Shown piece after piece: positions 47,043 through 56,365 of a stretch of 64,000 nucleotides of DNA; the first letter of the stretch is position 1, and the number at the start of each line of letters is the position of its first letter. Made by a program: the position numbers and the translations under genes. The stretch comes from Ectothiorhodospiraceae bacterium 2226. Its GTDB lineage: Bacteria > Pseudomonadota > Gammaproteobacteria > GCA-013348725. The notes under the pieces are model-generated. The model searched no databases. It was not told the DNA's origin and was given only the letters and a program-made list of their open reading frames with translations. The stretch lies in assembly GCA_013348725.1 (NCBI GenBank), contig CP054689.1, forward strand, positions 1,786,501 through 1,850,500, in the 5' to 3' direction.

Positions 47043-47548
47043 CGCGCGCGGTCGAGAATGTCGTTCAAATCGGGGTCGCCGTCCACAGGCCCGCCGCGGG
47101 CGATTTCTTCCTCGCTGGCATCGCGTATGGATAGGACCTCCAGCATGAAGGTGACTTCTCGGCCGCAGAGGGGATTGTTCCCGTCGACAGTCAAGGTCTT
47201 GTCGTCGAACCGGGTGACGATGAAGTTGCGCGTCTCACCCTTCTCGTTCTCCATGGTGATGGTCATCCCGATTTCTCGATACTCCTCGGGAACGTTCTCG
47301 ATGCGGTCGGTGAACACCAGCGACTCGTCTCTCTCGCCGTAGAGGATCTTCGTGTCCACCGGGACCTCGATGACATCGCCGACCTTCTTGCCGTCGAGCG
47401 CCTTAGTCACGTCTTCCGACAGGACGTCGTTCACCCCGTGCACATAACCCAGGGGATAATCCACGGTAACGAGCACGGCGCCGCTCTTGTTGTCGACGAC
47501 CTTATACTTCAGCTCGACGAACTTCTCGTGTTGTATCGTATCTGACAT
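47039..47548 (-). CDS. SlyD-like FKBP-type peptidyl-prolyl isomerase
   Basis: This is a 169-residue protein from ATG 47548; an in-frame ATG at 47605 gives an unlikely leader. FVELKYKVVDNKSGAVLVTV and the YPLGYVHGVNDVLSEDV segment match the FKBP core, followed by ALDGKKVGDVIEVPV and YGERDESLVF. An inserted flap domain (TMENEKGETRNFIVTRFDDK) and the return NNPLCGREVTFMLEVLSI are typical of SlyD. It lacks the His/Cys-rich metal-binding tail of enterobacterial SlyD. It probably assists folding in the cytosol; the partner may be encoded nearby. Confidence 0.85.
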   Translation of the reverse strand: MSDTIQHEKFVELKYKVVDNKSGAVLVTVDYPLGYVHGVNDVLSEDVTKALDGKKVGDVIEVPVDTKILYGERDESLVFTDRIENVPEEYREIGMTITMENEKGETRNFIVTRFDDKTLTVDGNNPLCGREVTFMLEVLSIRDASEEEIARGGPVDGDPDLNDILDRAR

Positions 47549-47634
47549 CGCAAGCGCCCTGTGTTGGCAATAACCACGCTTTTCGCTGTGGGTAGTCTGA
47601 GCCATCCCGGATGGATGGATTCAGACCTTCCCAA

Positions 47635-48000
47635 TCAAAACAGCGTACAGCCAAAGATTTTCACCTTGTCCTTCTCGTAGCCGAGCACCAGTCGGCCCAG
47701 CCACTCGCCGTTATCCTTGGTGTTCTTCACCTTATACAGCACGGTGACGTACTCGCCACGTCGGATCATGCCCAAGTACTGGTAATCGTCCGAGAGGTTC
47801 TTTGCTAGGTTGCTGCGCGCGAACTGCTTTCCCATCTCGATTTCGTTCGCGCCTCTGATCAAGGTGCTGGAGAAGTTGCGCGTGAAGGCGCCGTAATTCT
47901 GTTCGTTCGAGTACTTGATGAGGTCGGCCCACATCGGGTGCGCTAATGCCAAAATCTCTTCATCCGTCTTTTCAACAATGGTCATCGGGAACTCATTCAC
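47635..48000 (-). CDS. hypothetical protein, possibly NTF2-like
   Basis: This is a 121-residue soluble protein. ATG 48000 and ATG 47985 (MTIVEKTDEEIL) are both possible starts. A helical first half (MWADLIKYSNEQNYGAFTRN) precedes strands (GEYVTVLYKVKNTKDNGEWL; GRLVLGYEKDKVKIFGCTLF), as in small NTF2-like/DUF3887-type domains. The assignment is tentative. It lies between the apr terminator and the FKBP gene, 86 bases from the latter, and is likely to be the first gene of that small cluster. Confidence 0.6.
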   Translation of the reverse strand: MNEFPMTIVEKTDEEILALAHPMWADLIKYSNEQNYGAFTRNFSSTLIRGANEIEMGKQFARSNLAKNLSDDYQYLGMIRRGEYVTVLYKVKNTKDNGEWLGRLVLGYEKDKVKIFGCTLF

Positions 48001-48048
48001 TCTCTAAGGCCATCGAGCAGCCGGGGAAGGAACATTTCCCCAGGGGGG

Positions 48049-48081
48049 AAAAAAAGGACCGACACACGAGGTGTCGGTCCT
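48049..48081 (-). terminator. rho-independent terminator of the apr operon
   Basis: On the minus strand an 11-bp perfect stem (AGGACCGACAC/GTGTCGGTCCT) is followed directly by seven T residues. It begins 51 bases after the aprA stop and separates the operon from the three downstream genes. Confidence 0.9.
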
Positions 48082-48131
48082 CTATTAAAGCTAAAATGTC
48101 AGGCGGCTTGCAACATCAAGCCGCCGGCTTC

Positions 48132-50021
48132 TTAGCTCGCTACAGCGGTCGGTTCCGGTTCGTCCGCCACCAGGTGGTAGAGCGGTGCCTTCTCCATGGT
48201 GTACTCGCCCGTTTCCGGGTCACGACGCGAAACCGTCAGCACGTGCCAGTTCTCATCATCGAGCTTCATGGCATCACCGCGGTAGTAATACCCAGGCCAA
48301 CGGGTTTCCTTGCGGAACAGGGTATGGTGGAACACGGCCTCCGAGGTCAGGAAGCGATGCTTCAACTCCCATGCGCGCAGCAGCTCATGGATGTCCTCGG
48401 CGGCGACCTTCTCCAAGTCCTCGCCCAACACCGCCATCTTCTTGAGGCCGATGTTAAGGAGCTTGTCGTTGGTCATGTAGTTCACCCCGAAACCGCCACA
48501 GTACTCGTCCATGAGCTTCTGCAGGCGATCAAGCCCTTGTCTGGGATTGATGTAGTTGGGGTTAACTGTGCCGGCGACCACCTCGTTGCGGTAAACCTTG
48601 TAGGTTTCCATCGGCTTGTAGATCTCTTCCCGGCGGCGATTGATCTGCGCCTCCGACACGCGGATGCCTTCCGCCTTGCCGTCGTCGATGTACTTGCAGG
48701 CGGCTTTCGCGGCCAGGCGGCCTTCGGTGAAGGAGCCGGACGAGAACGCGTGCGGCGTGCCGCCTACGGCATCGCCGGCACCGAACAGGCCTTCGACGGT
48801 GGTCATGCGGTTGTAGCCCCAGAAGTACTCCGGCGGAGACACATCCTCCGGACCCGAGCACCAGGCACCACAGCCAGTCGCGTGTGAACCCATGACGTAG
48901 GGCTCGGAAGTGGTCAGCTCGGGGTTTTCGTACTTGGGGTCGACGTCGGTCGAAGCCCAAAGAACCGCCTGACCAACCGTCATGCCCAGGAAGTTGTGCC
49001 AGCCGATCTCCTCGAGATGCGGATCCTGGAACGCCTCCATGGTGACCATGTGGATCGGGCCGCGACCGGCATTCACCTCGTTGATCAACGCATGGTTACG
49101 CAGGCAGGTGGGAATCGGGCGGTGCGTCCGATGCGACGCCTCCGGGTCCAGGTACTCCTTACCCACCATCTTCTGAAGCTCCGGGAACCACTTGGACTCG
49201 TACTCTTCGCCGTAGGCGTTCTGCGTGTAGGTCTTGAGGTGCAGGAAGTAGGCGCCGACGGGGCCGTAACCGTCCTTGAAGCGGGCAAGAACGATACGGT
49301 TCTCCATCTGCGTCATCTTCGCGCCCGCCTGGATCATCAGACCGTAGGCAGAACCCGAGGACCAGGGGGCGTACCAGACGCGACCCGCGCCTTCGCCGAC
49401 CGAGCGCGGCTTGAAGATATTGGACGCGCCGCCCGCACCGCAGATCACCGTCTTGGACTTGAAGACGTGGTAGTTACCGGTGCGCACGTTGAAGCCAACC
49501 GCGCCGGCGACGCGATTCTCCTTGGCTTCGTCCATCAGCAAGTGGGTCACGCAGATGCGGTTGAAAACCTTGTCCGCAGATTTCTTCGCGGCTTCGGCAA
49601 CAATCGGCTTGTAGGATTCACCGTGAATCATGATCTGCCAACGACCTTCGCGCTGATAGGCGCCGGTCTTGGGGTTCCTCATCAAGGGCAGGCCCCATTC
49701 CTCGAACTGGTGCACAGCCGAGTCCACGTGACGCGCCATATCAAAGGCCAGATCTTCACGCACCATGCCCATCAGGTCGATGCGGGCGTAGCGCACGTGG
49801 TCTTCGGGATTGTTCTCGCCGAATCGCGTGCCCATGTAGCAGTTGATGGCGTACAAGCCCTGGGCTACCGCACCCGAACGATCGATATTGGCTTTCTCCG
49901 CAATGACAATCTTCTTGTCCTTGCCCCAATACCGCGCTTCGAACGCTGCCCCGGTGCCGCCCAAACCCGCGCCAACAACCAAGACGTCGATATCGTCTTC
50001 AATAATTGTCTTGTAGGCCAT
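48132..50021 (-). CDS. aprA: adenylylsulfate (APS) reductase alpha subunit
   Basis: This is a 629-residue FAD enzyme that, with AprB, interconverts sulfite + AMP and APS; in sulfur oxidisers it runs towards APS in the cytosol. The FAD-binding start is DVLVVGAGLGGTGAAFEARY, followed by RSGAVAQGLYAINCYMG. Other conserved stretches include MIQAGAKMTQMENRIVLARF, GSHATGCGAWCSG and GDAVGGTPHAFSSGSFTEGR. Length is normal. Its ATG overlaps the aprB stop (TGATG), so translation is coupled. The order aprM-aprB-aprA and the terminator behind it define a complete operon. Confidence 0.97.
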   Translation of the reverse strand: MAYKTIIEDDIDVLVVGAGLGGTGAAFEARYWGKDKKIVIAEKANIDRSGAVAQGLYAINCYMGTRFGENNPEDHVRYARIDLMGMVREDLAFDMARHVDSAVHQFEEWGLPLMRNPKTGAYQREGRWQIMIHGESYKPIVAEAAKKSADKVFNRICVTHLLMDEAKENRVAGAVGFNVRTGNYHVFKSKTVICGAGGASNIFKPRSVGEGAGRVWYAPWSSGSAYGLMIQAGAKMTQMENRIVLARFKDGYGPVGAYFLHLKTYTQNAYGEEYESKWFPELQKMVGKEYLDPEASHRTHRPIPTCLRNHALINEVNAGRGPIHMVTMEAFQDPHLEEIGWHNFLGMTVGQAVLWASTDVDPKYENPELTTSEPYVMGSHATGCGAWCSGPEDVSPPEYFWGYNRMTTVEGLFGAGDAVGGTPHAFSSGSFTEGRLAAKAACKYIDDGKAEGIRVSEAQINRRREEIYKPMETYKVYRNEVVAGTVNPNYINPRQGLDRLQKLMDEYCGGFGVNYMTNDKLLNIGLKKMAVLGEDLEKVAAEDIHELLRAWELKHRFLTSEAVFHHTLFRKETRWPGYYYRGDAMKLDDENWHVLTVSRRDPETGEYTMEKAPLYHLVADEPEPTAVAS

Positions 50022-50503
50022 CAGTAGTACACTCCTGCCTTCAGTTTCAAGCCGCCGGCTTTCAGGCTGCGTAAACCGCCCTCATCCATGCGGATGTACT
50101 TAGGCTCGTTAAACAACAGCTCACCGTCACGCATTTCCTTGTTGGGCTCTGCTGCATCGGCCAACTTGGGAATCGCCGTGCCCCAAGGCTTGGTGGTGAT
50201 GGGCGCCACCAGGTCCATGTCCTTCTTGCCGTTACGGAACTTGATGCGCCACGCAATGATGCCTTTCTCTTCATCGCGATGTACACGCACCGAGTGGCCC
50301 AACGGGGCGAAATCAGCGTAACCGCGTACGTCAATGGCGTGCTGAGGGCAAGCCTTTACACAGGAATAGCACTCCCAGCACATGTTGGGTTCGATGTTGT
50401 ATGCACGCCGCAGCGATTTGTCGATGTGCATGATGTCCGACGGGCAGATATCTACGCACTGACCACAACCATCGCAGCGAGTCATATATACAAAGGTAGG
50501 CAT
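50021..50503 (-). CDS. aprB: adenylylsulfate reductase beta (iron-sulfur) subunit
   Basis: This is a 160-residue electron-transfer subunit. Two [4Fe-4S] motifs are visible: CDGCGQCVDICPSDIM and CWECYSCVKACPQHAI. A C-terminal arm of about 90 residues that wraps around AprA in known structures follows (RVHRDEEKGIIAWRIKFRNG). It passes electrons between the AprA flavin and the membrane partner AprM. It sits 38 bases after aprM and overlaps aprA. Confidence 0.97.
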   Translation of the reverse strand: MPTFVYMTRCDGCGQCVDICPSDIMHIDKSLRRAYNIEPNMCWECYSCVKACPQHAIDVRGYADFAPLGHSVRVHRDEEKGIIAWRIKFRNGKKDMDLVAPITTKPWGTAIPKLADAAEPNKEMRDGELLFNEPKYIRMDEGGLRSLKAGGLKLKAGVYY

Positions 50504-50541
50504 AGTGTCCTCTCTTCACTCTACTGATGCGTTCGTTATTG

Positions 50542-51363
50542 TTAGTAGTGGCTCGCAGGTTCACGTCGGATGCCAGGCCCCATGTTCGGGGGATTCTTAC
50601 CCATATACTCCGGAATATCGGGGAATCGCGCCTGCACCGCCGGGTCCGTCAGGTCGTAGTCGGCAGGCAGATTCAGATTGGAACCATCCGCTTCAGCCAC
50701 GCGCTTCTGATACGCGGCGGCCGGCTTGAAGAACATGTGCGCGAACTTCGACCAGGGTACGCCGCCAAACAGCACCACCGCGGAGATCATGAAGAGCCAG
50801 AAGAACAGATGCGCCAACCAGCCGCCGCCGGCGGTCGCGAAGATGCCCCACAGGATCGCGAAGCTCGTCGTCGCCAACAGCGACAGGATGAACAAGTCGG
50901 CGCGGACGATGCGGTACCAGGGATTCCCCCCGGAGGCGACGTTCACGCGAATCTTGAACCAGAACCAAAAGCCGCCGACGACCACCATCGCCGCGCCGAC
51001 GTACCAAAGCAGCGGCCAAATGGCGGGAGCGGCGGCTTCGGCGTAGCCGAACACCAGAACGGCCGTGGCCACCACGAACAGAACGAAGCCATACATGGTG
51101 AGCAGATGGGCGACCCGGCGCTGCGGGTTGCAGAACTCGCCCGAGGCGAGCACGTCGTGGGCGAGGGTCTTCATGGCGATGGCGCCTTTGTTGACGTCCC
51201 GCTTGCGCGCCGCGCGGCTTCTCTCTCCGGCGGCGAAGAAGTACTCCGCGCTCCGCTTGTGAATGACGTCGAATATCGTGCCGGCTATCACAAGCACGAC
51301 CATGGCCACGATAAATATCTGCATGGCAAGTGCAGGGATAGGGAGGTCAGCGAAGGGATTCAT
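50542..51363 (-). CDS. aprM: APS reductase membrane anchor
   Basis: This is a 273-residue inner-membrane protein with about five helices, near residues 13-34, 84-108, 115-136, 155-175 and 181-200. The cytosolic loop between the first two (VIHKRSAEYFFAAGERSRAA) and the end (DIPEYMGKNPPNMGPGIRRE) are characteristic of AprM, a distant relative of HdrE/QmoC-type subunits. It is thought to link APS reductase to the quinone pool in sulfur oxidisers without Qmo. It is the first gene of the operon. Confidence 0.92.
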   Translation of the reverse strand: MNPFADLPIPALAMQIFIVAMVVLVIAGTIFDVIHKRSAEYFFAAGERSRAARKRDVNKGAIAMKTLAHDVLASGEFCNPQRRVAHLLTMYGFVLFVVATAVLVFGYAEAAAPAIWPLLWYVGAAMVVVGGFWFWFKIRVNVASGGNPWYRIVRADLFILSLLATTSFAILWGIFATAGGGWLAHLFFWLFMISAVVLFGGVPWSKFAHMFFKPAAAYQKRVAEADGSNLNLPADYDLTDPAVQARFPDIPEYMGKNPPNMGPGIRREPASHY

Positions 51364-52412
51364 AGGCCACTTCCTCTGGTGTAGTCAGTATGAGACGACG
51401 GGCGGCTTGTAATGCAGCCCTGGGTCTGCGTTCTTTTTTTCAATCCGGGGCCGATGAAGGTGCGGCATTTCGCTCCGTGGTGATGCGCGTACATTCAGGG
51501 GCTGACCGGCAATAGCTTGAGGCGATCCGTACCACACGCCCGAGGGTAGTGGAAAAACAAGAGGCGGACAATGGGTTAGTGGTCTCGCGAGGGGGGAGTC
51601 TGTATGGAAAGAATCCAATGAGGGGATAGAAGGAACGAATGACCGGCAAAAATCATCGCCCTGCAGTGTGGTGCGGATGTTGTATTAGCGCATGGTAATT
51701 TATTAATGCAGGGCCGCCGTGGCGGAAGAAACCCGGTGCGGGCAGCTCGCGCGCGGCGGAGCGGCTGCGGCCCACGCGCATCGGCGCAGTTTGGTTTCGC
51801 TTCCCACGGTGCCCGCTTTTGCTGCGGCGGCGTAGCGGCTTCCTCGCCGCTGCAAGGCGGCAGCCTTCTTTCCGAAGGCCGCATGACGCACGCGGCTCTG
51901 AATGCATGCGCGCACTGCACTTAGGCGTCCGACCTAAGCGTGGCTTTTCGAATGTTTGCGCGTGACAGGGTCATGAGATCGGTGCGGGCGAAGCCCTTAT
52001 CGGGTTGCTCGCGTTACTTCAGCGTAAGCAGGCGCAGGACCTTCTCGGCATCGGCCCGTTACTCCACCGCATGGGCGCGCGCCGGCATGGACAGGTCGGT
52101 GATGGCCATGTCCGGCGTGTCGTGAGGATGGTCTGCGTTACCCGGTCGTTGCGGGCGAGGTTCTGAGCCTTCTGACTGTCCGCAGAAGAAGTACGGGGTG
52201 AGGCCTTCGTTCACGTGGCCGACGGTGGTCGCCTGCCGGCCAGCCGTCGGCCTGAGCGTCGCGATGGTCATGATCCGGGGCTCGTACAGCACCGCCAGAA
52301 AAACCAAGGAGTCTAGGCGATTCCGCCGCGCGCCGACCGGCGCATTGCCTCAAGCCGCCGCGCCCGCAATGCAGGTTTGACCTTGGCGGGCGATCACGCC
52401 ACCCTCTCCGCC
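51364..52412. other. about 1 kb without a supported gene, upstream of aprM
   Basis: It must include the apr promoter, but no clear -35/-10 pair was found. A minus-strand frame at 52059-52307 (an internal ATG gives MTIATLRPTAGRQATTVGHV) has no ribosome binding site and no family. The stretch around 51700-51930 looks like decayed coding sequence in several frames. I call no gene. Confidence 0.4.
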
Positions 52413-53504
52413 ATGTACGACCAACGCTATGTCCAACGGGAGAAGAACCGCGCCGTGCGCACGGGCAGAGCGCTGCGCTGGTTGATGGGGCTGGCGGCCG
52501 CCTTGCTCGCACCGCCGCTCTTCGCCGCCGAACGGGAGCCGGCGGTGCAGGCCTGTCCGGCGGAGCAATTGGAGCAGCGGCTTGGAAGCTATGCAGCGCT
52601 GTATCCGGACATGCGCTTCGTCAACCTGACCGGCGGCGACGCGACCTGGGCGGACCTCACGCGCCTGCGCACTCTGCTCGGGCCGGAGCCCGTCAATCTC
52701 GACTACGAGCACCCGGAGGACCTGCGTGAGACCTTGATGCGCGCGAGCCTGGGGCGAATACACCTGATGTTGACGCACCAAGTACCGTCCGCGGCGCTGT
52801 TCCAGGCCGATCGACCGCGCGATCCTCCGGACTTGGTCTGCGTGCTCACTATCGATCCCTGTCAGGCCGGAGCGGACGATCTGGCGGCTACCCGGCAGCT
52901 GCTCAACCTGCCGGACGGCGAGTTCGGCAATGTCCCCGAGGCCGCCTATCTCCGCAAGGAGGATTTCCTCGAGTTCGTGGTGGACCACGAGGTCTACCAT
53001 TGCCTGAAGGCGCACACCGTCGGTCCGCAGCCCATGTCGGGCAAGCCGCTGTGGGCCGGTTATCACCACCACCTGGACGAGAAGGGCGCCGATGCCTACG
53101 CGCTCGCGCGCCACATCAAGGAGCGTGGGCGCATCACCGCCTTTGCGGAGAATGTCCAGCGCATCCGCAACCTCGCCTTGTACACCCTGGACCCGGACCA
53201 TTTCACCTGTGATGCCATCGAGCGCGTGCTGGCCCTACCCGTCGACGAACTGGCGGCGCGCAACGAGCATGAGCTGCTCGAGCTCGCCAACGACCTGCGC
53301 GCCGAGCTCGATCCGGGTTACCCGGGCTATCTCGCCTATATCGCTTCGGCGATCGAGGCCATCGACCGTCTCGGCCTGGGCGATCAACTGGACCCCGCGC
53401 TGCGCGCACGGGTGCAGGGCCTGAGCGCCGATGAGGCGATGGTGCAGCGGCTGGTGCAGCGCACCGAGCGGTGCATGCAGATGATGCAGCTCGCGCCGGA
53501 GTGA
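52413..53504 (+). CDS. exported protein with HExxH zinc-peptidase motif
   Basis: This is a 363-residue protein from ATG 52413 (TTG 52377 also in frame; no clear ribosome binding site). Residues about 20-40 are a signal or anchor segment ending LFAAERE. The key feature is FVVDHEVYHCLKAH, an HExxH motif as in zincin peptidases. HHHLDEKGADAYALARH follows about 45 residues later and could supply the third ligand. No peptidase family is recognised over the whole length. It is probably periplasmic. It converges with the AAA gene. Confidence 0.6.
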   Translation: MYDQRYVQREKNRAVRTGRALRWLMGLAAALLAPPLFAAEREPAVQACPAEQLEQRLGSYAALYPDMRFVNLTGGDATWADLTRLRTLLGPEPVNLDYEHPEDLRETLMRASLGRIHLMLTHQVPSAALFQADRPRDPPDLVCVLTIDPCQAGADDLAATRQLLNLPDGEFGNVPEAAYLRKEDFLEFVVDHEVYHCLKAHTVGPQPMSGKPLWAGYHHHLDEKGADAYALARHIKERGRITAFAENVQRIRNLALYTLDPDHFTCDAIERVLALPVDELAARNEHELLELANDLRAELDPGYPGYLAYIASAIEAIDRLGLGDQLDPALRARVQGLSADEAMVQRLVQRTERCMQMMQLAPE

Positions 53505-53552
53505 AGTCAGAGTCGCCGGGTGGGCGGATAGGCGCGGCGTCGAGTAGGGCGC

Positions 53553-55067
53553 TCAGTGGGCCGGCACGGTGCGCGCGGCGGCCCAAGCGCGCAGGCCGTC
53601 GATCTGTTCGGCCATCACCACCGCCAGCGGGCGCGTGTTGCGGAGCTCGTCGAGCACGTGCTCGGTGGTGACCGCGGTTTGCTCGGCGTGGGCGGTATAG
53701 CAGGCGGACACCACCGCCTGCTCCAGTTCCGCGCCGGAGAAACTCGCGCTGTGCGCCGCGATGGCGTCGAGGTCGAAGCGCTCGGGATCGAGATCGCGCT
53801 TGCGCAGGTGAATGGCGACGATCAGGCGGCGCACGGGGGCATCGGGCAGGTCGACGAAGAAGATCTCGTCCAGCCGGCCCTTGCGCACCAGTTCGGGCGG
53901 CAGCGCCTGGATGTCGTTGGCGGTGGCGACGGTGAACACCCGCGCCTGCTTCTCGGCCATCCAGGTGAGCAGGGTGCCGAGGACGCGCTGGGAGGTCCCG
54001 CCGTCGCTTTCGGTCTGGATGCCCTTCTCGATTTCGTCGATCCACAACACGCAGGGCGCGAGCAGTTCCGCCGACTTGAGCGCCTCGCGCATGTTGCGCT
54101 CGGTCTCGCCGATGTACTTGTTGTAGACCCCGCCTAGGTCGAGTCGCAGCAGCGGCACGCCCCACACGCCCGCCACCGCTTTCGCGGCGAGGCTCTTGCC
54201 GCCCCCCTGCACGCCGAGCAGCAGTATCCCTTTCGGCGTGTCGGGCAGGCCGCGGCCGGTGCCGACGAAGTGAGAGTGGCGCACCTGCAGCCAGCGTTTG
54301 AGCCGGTCGAAACCGCCCACGTCCGCGAAGCTCGCGGTGTCGTACTCGTAGGACAGCATGCCGCCCTGCGCGACCAGCCGGTACTTGGCCTGCATCACCT
54401 CCTGCACGTCGCTCTGGGTGATGGCGCCGTCCTGCTGAATGGCATTGCGTACCAAGCGCCGCACGTCGCTCTTGGTCATGCCCAGCAGATTCCGCACCAG
54501 CATGCCCGCCGCGCGTCGGTCGACGGCGAGGCGCTGGTCCGGGTTCTTCATCTGCCACAGCTGCGCCTCTTCGCGCACGATCGCCTTGATGCGCTCCTCG
54601 TCCGGCAGCGAGAGCTCGAAGCGCGCGCAAAGCGAACGCAACTCGGGCGGGACCTCCAGCGCATGGCTGATCAGCACCAGGGTGACCTGGTTGAGCTCGC
54701 GGTTCTGGGCGATCTCGCGCACCAGGCGCACGATGCGCGGGTTGGTGAGGTAGGGGTGAAAGTCGAGCAGGACGACCACCGCGTTCTTCACGTGCCGCTT
54801 CACGGTGGCGAGCATCGCGTCGGGCTCGAGCGACGCATCGGCTTGTTCGCTATCGCCCTGCAGGCGCAGGGTCTCGGCCGTCGCGTAGGGGCGGCCCGTC
54901 TGGGCGTCGGTGAGCCCGATCGCCGCCGACCAGCTCAACAAGCGGCCCGGGCGCGAGGCGGCGATGGTCTTGAGCAGGCCGAGGCCGCGCGCTTCCTCGT
55001 GCGTCTCGATGACCACGATCGGGAAATGCGAGTCGAGCAGGAGTTCGAGGTTGCGTTTGTCGAGCAT
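53553..55067 (-). CDS. Ycf46-like AAA+ ATPase
   Basis: This is a 504-residue cytosolic ATPase from ATG 55067. The first 230 residues are the Ycf46-type N-terminal region ([33 protein letters not shown]). The AAA+ core has Walker [16 protein letters not shown] (GxxGxGK form), Walker [11 protein letters not shown], sensor 1 in [17 protein letters not shown] and an arginine finger in [14 protein letters not shown]. Ycf46-like proteins have been linked to carbon-uptake or photosynthesis control in cyanobacteria; in proteobacteria the role is unknown. The start is 123 bases from the DUF5996 gene on the same strand. Confidence 0.9.
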   Translation of the reverse strand: MLDKRNLELLLDSHFPIVVIETHEEARGLGLLKTIAASRPGRLLSWSAAIGLTDAQTGRPYATAETLRLQGDSEQADASLEPDAMLATVKRHVKNAVVVLLDFHPYLTNPRIVRLVREIAQNRELNQVTLVLISHALEVPPELRSLCARFELSLPDEERIKAIVREEAQLWQMKNPDQRLAVDRRAAGMLVRNLLGMTKSDVRRLVRNAIQQDGAITQSDVQEVMQAKYRLVAQGGMLSYEYDTASFADVGGFDRLKRWLQVRHSHFVGTGRGLPDTPKGILLLGVQGGGKSLAAKAVAGVWGVPLLRLDLGGVYNKYIGETERNMREALKSAELLAPCVLWIDEIEKGIQTESDGGTSQRVLGTLLTWMAEKQARVFTVATANDIQALPPELVRKGRLDEIFFVDLPDAPVRRLIVAIHLRKRDLDPERFDLDAIAAHSASFSGAELEQAVVSACYTAHAEQTAVTTEHVLDELRNTRPLAVVMAEQIDGLRAWAAARTVPAH

Positions 55068-55190
55068 GCGCGCACGGTTATTATTCGGCGCCGCCAGTAT
55101 GCGAAACCGCAGGGGTAGCTGCAAGCAGGGATCGAGTGGGCTCGCCGGGCGCGCTGGTCGACCTCGGTCGTCGGAGGACCGGAAGACGCG

Positions 55191-56147
55191 CTACACCGGC
55201 CGCGGGACCCTGGGTCGACCGAATGGGCACTCGAGCAGCGGGCGCTCCCAGTTCCCGGCGTCCGCAGCCGCTTGGTAGGTGCTCTGCAAGAATGCCATCA
55301 GCAACTCGTCGGGCGCCGAGGCCGCGCGCACGGCGTCGTAAGGCAGGATGAACTCGCTGAGCGCCTCGTCGAAGAACGCGGCCTGCGGCTGCACCGTCGC
55401 TTGTCGAAAGCCGGGCGGCTCCGGGTAGGCGTAGGAGAGAAACGCGGGATAGTCGAGCCCCCCGCCACCCGGCCAAAAGCCGGCGCTACTCACCTCGTGG
55501 GAGTACGCTTCGCGCGTTACGGCATCCGGCAGCCCGGGGATGCCGCCGGGATGCGGCGGCGCCGCGCGCCCCGAGAAACGCGTCACCGCCAGATCGAAAC
55601 TGCCCCAGAAGAAGTGCACCGGGCTGACCTTGCCGACAAAGCCGGAGCGAAACCGCTTGAACACCCGGTCGACCTGCAGCAGTGCGCGCCAGAAGCTCAG
55701 CGCCTGTTCGGGGTCGTAGGCGCGGGGTGCGCGGTCTTCGCTGAAGGGGACGGCGTCGGGGATCTCGTTGGGAGTGCCGTGGATGCGCACCGGCACGCCG
55801 AGTTCGTCGAGCGCGTGCAGCACCGCGGCGTAGAAGTCGGCGACCGAGCCGGGCTGCAGGGGCACTTTGGCGGTGCCGCCGTCGCTGACCTGGAGCACCA
55901 GCGTTTGGTCCTGGAAGTCGAAGGTGAGTTCGAAGGCCCGGTCCCCGTGCGGGATCGGCGAGGTGGTCAGCCCGCGCGCGTTGAGGTACAGCGTGACGTG
56001 CCAGGAGTGATTGACCCAGGGCGTCTGCGCGAGGCGCACCTTACCGACGATCTGCATCCAGAGATGGAGCGTGGTGCAGGTCTCGCGCCACGCCTCGTAG
56101 GGCAGCGCCGGCCAGTCCGGCGTCGCTTCATCGGGAGCTTGAGGCAT
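55191..56147 (-). CDS. DUF5996-family protein
   Basis: This is a 318-residue soluble protein. WPALPYEAWRETCTTLHLWM, QTPWVNHSWHVTLYLNARGL and SPVHFFWGSFDLAVTRFSGR are characteristic of DUF5996, a widespread family without known activity. Tryptophan and histidine content is high, suggesting a ligand or metal pocket. It is upstream of the AAA ATPase gene on the same strand and may share its transcript. Confidence 0.85.
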   Translation of the reverse strand: MPQAPDEATPDWPALPYEAWRETCTTLHLWMQIVGKVRLAQTPWVNHSWHVTLYLNARGLTTSPIPHGDRAFELTFDFQDQTLVLQVSDGGTAKVPLQPGSVADFYAAVLHALDELGVPVRIHGTPNEIPDAVPFSEDRAPRAYDPEQALSFWRALLQVDRVFKRFRSGFVGKVSPVHFFWGSFDLAVTRFSGRAAPPHPGGIPGLPDAVTREAYSHEVSSAGFWPGGGGLDYPAFLSYAYPEPPGFRQATVQPQAAFFDEALSEFILPYDAVRAASAPDELLMAFLQSTYQAAADAGNWERPLLECPFGRPRVPRPV

Positions 56148-56365
56148 CGCGGGATTCCTCGGATGGTGAGCGATGAGCGGTAGTGCGCGCGCGGACGCGA
56201 TGGCATCCGTAGCCGTTCAGTATAGGTGCCGCGTGGCGCGCTCGCGGGAGCCGCTGCATCAGTAGGCGGGCGCTTCCAAGTGCCTATATAGTTGGCAGGC
56301 TCGCGCTCGCGCGGCATTGATCAAGGCAGGGCCGTCGGGCTCGAACAAGCAATAAGGAGAACAGG

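Noticed and set aside
52059-52307. Minus-strand frame of 82 codons upstream of the peptidase-like gene
   Set aside because: No ribosome binding site, no recognised family, and an unusual composition; not supported as a gene.
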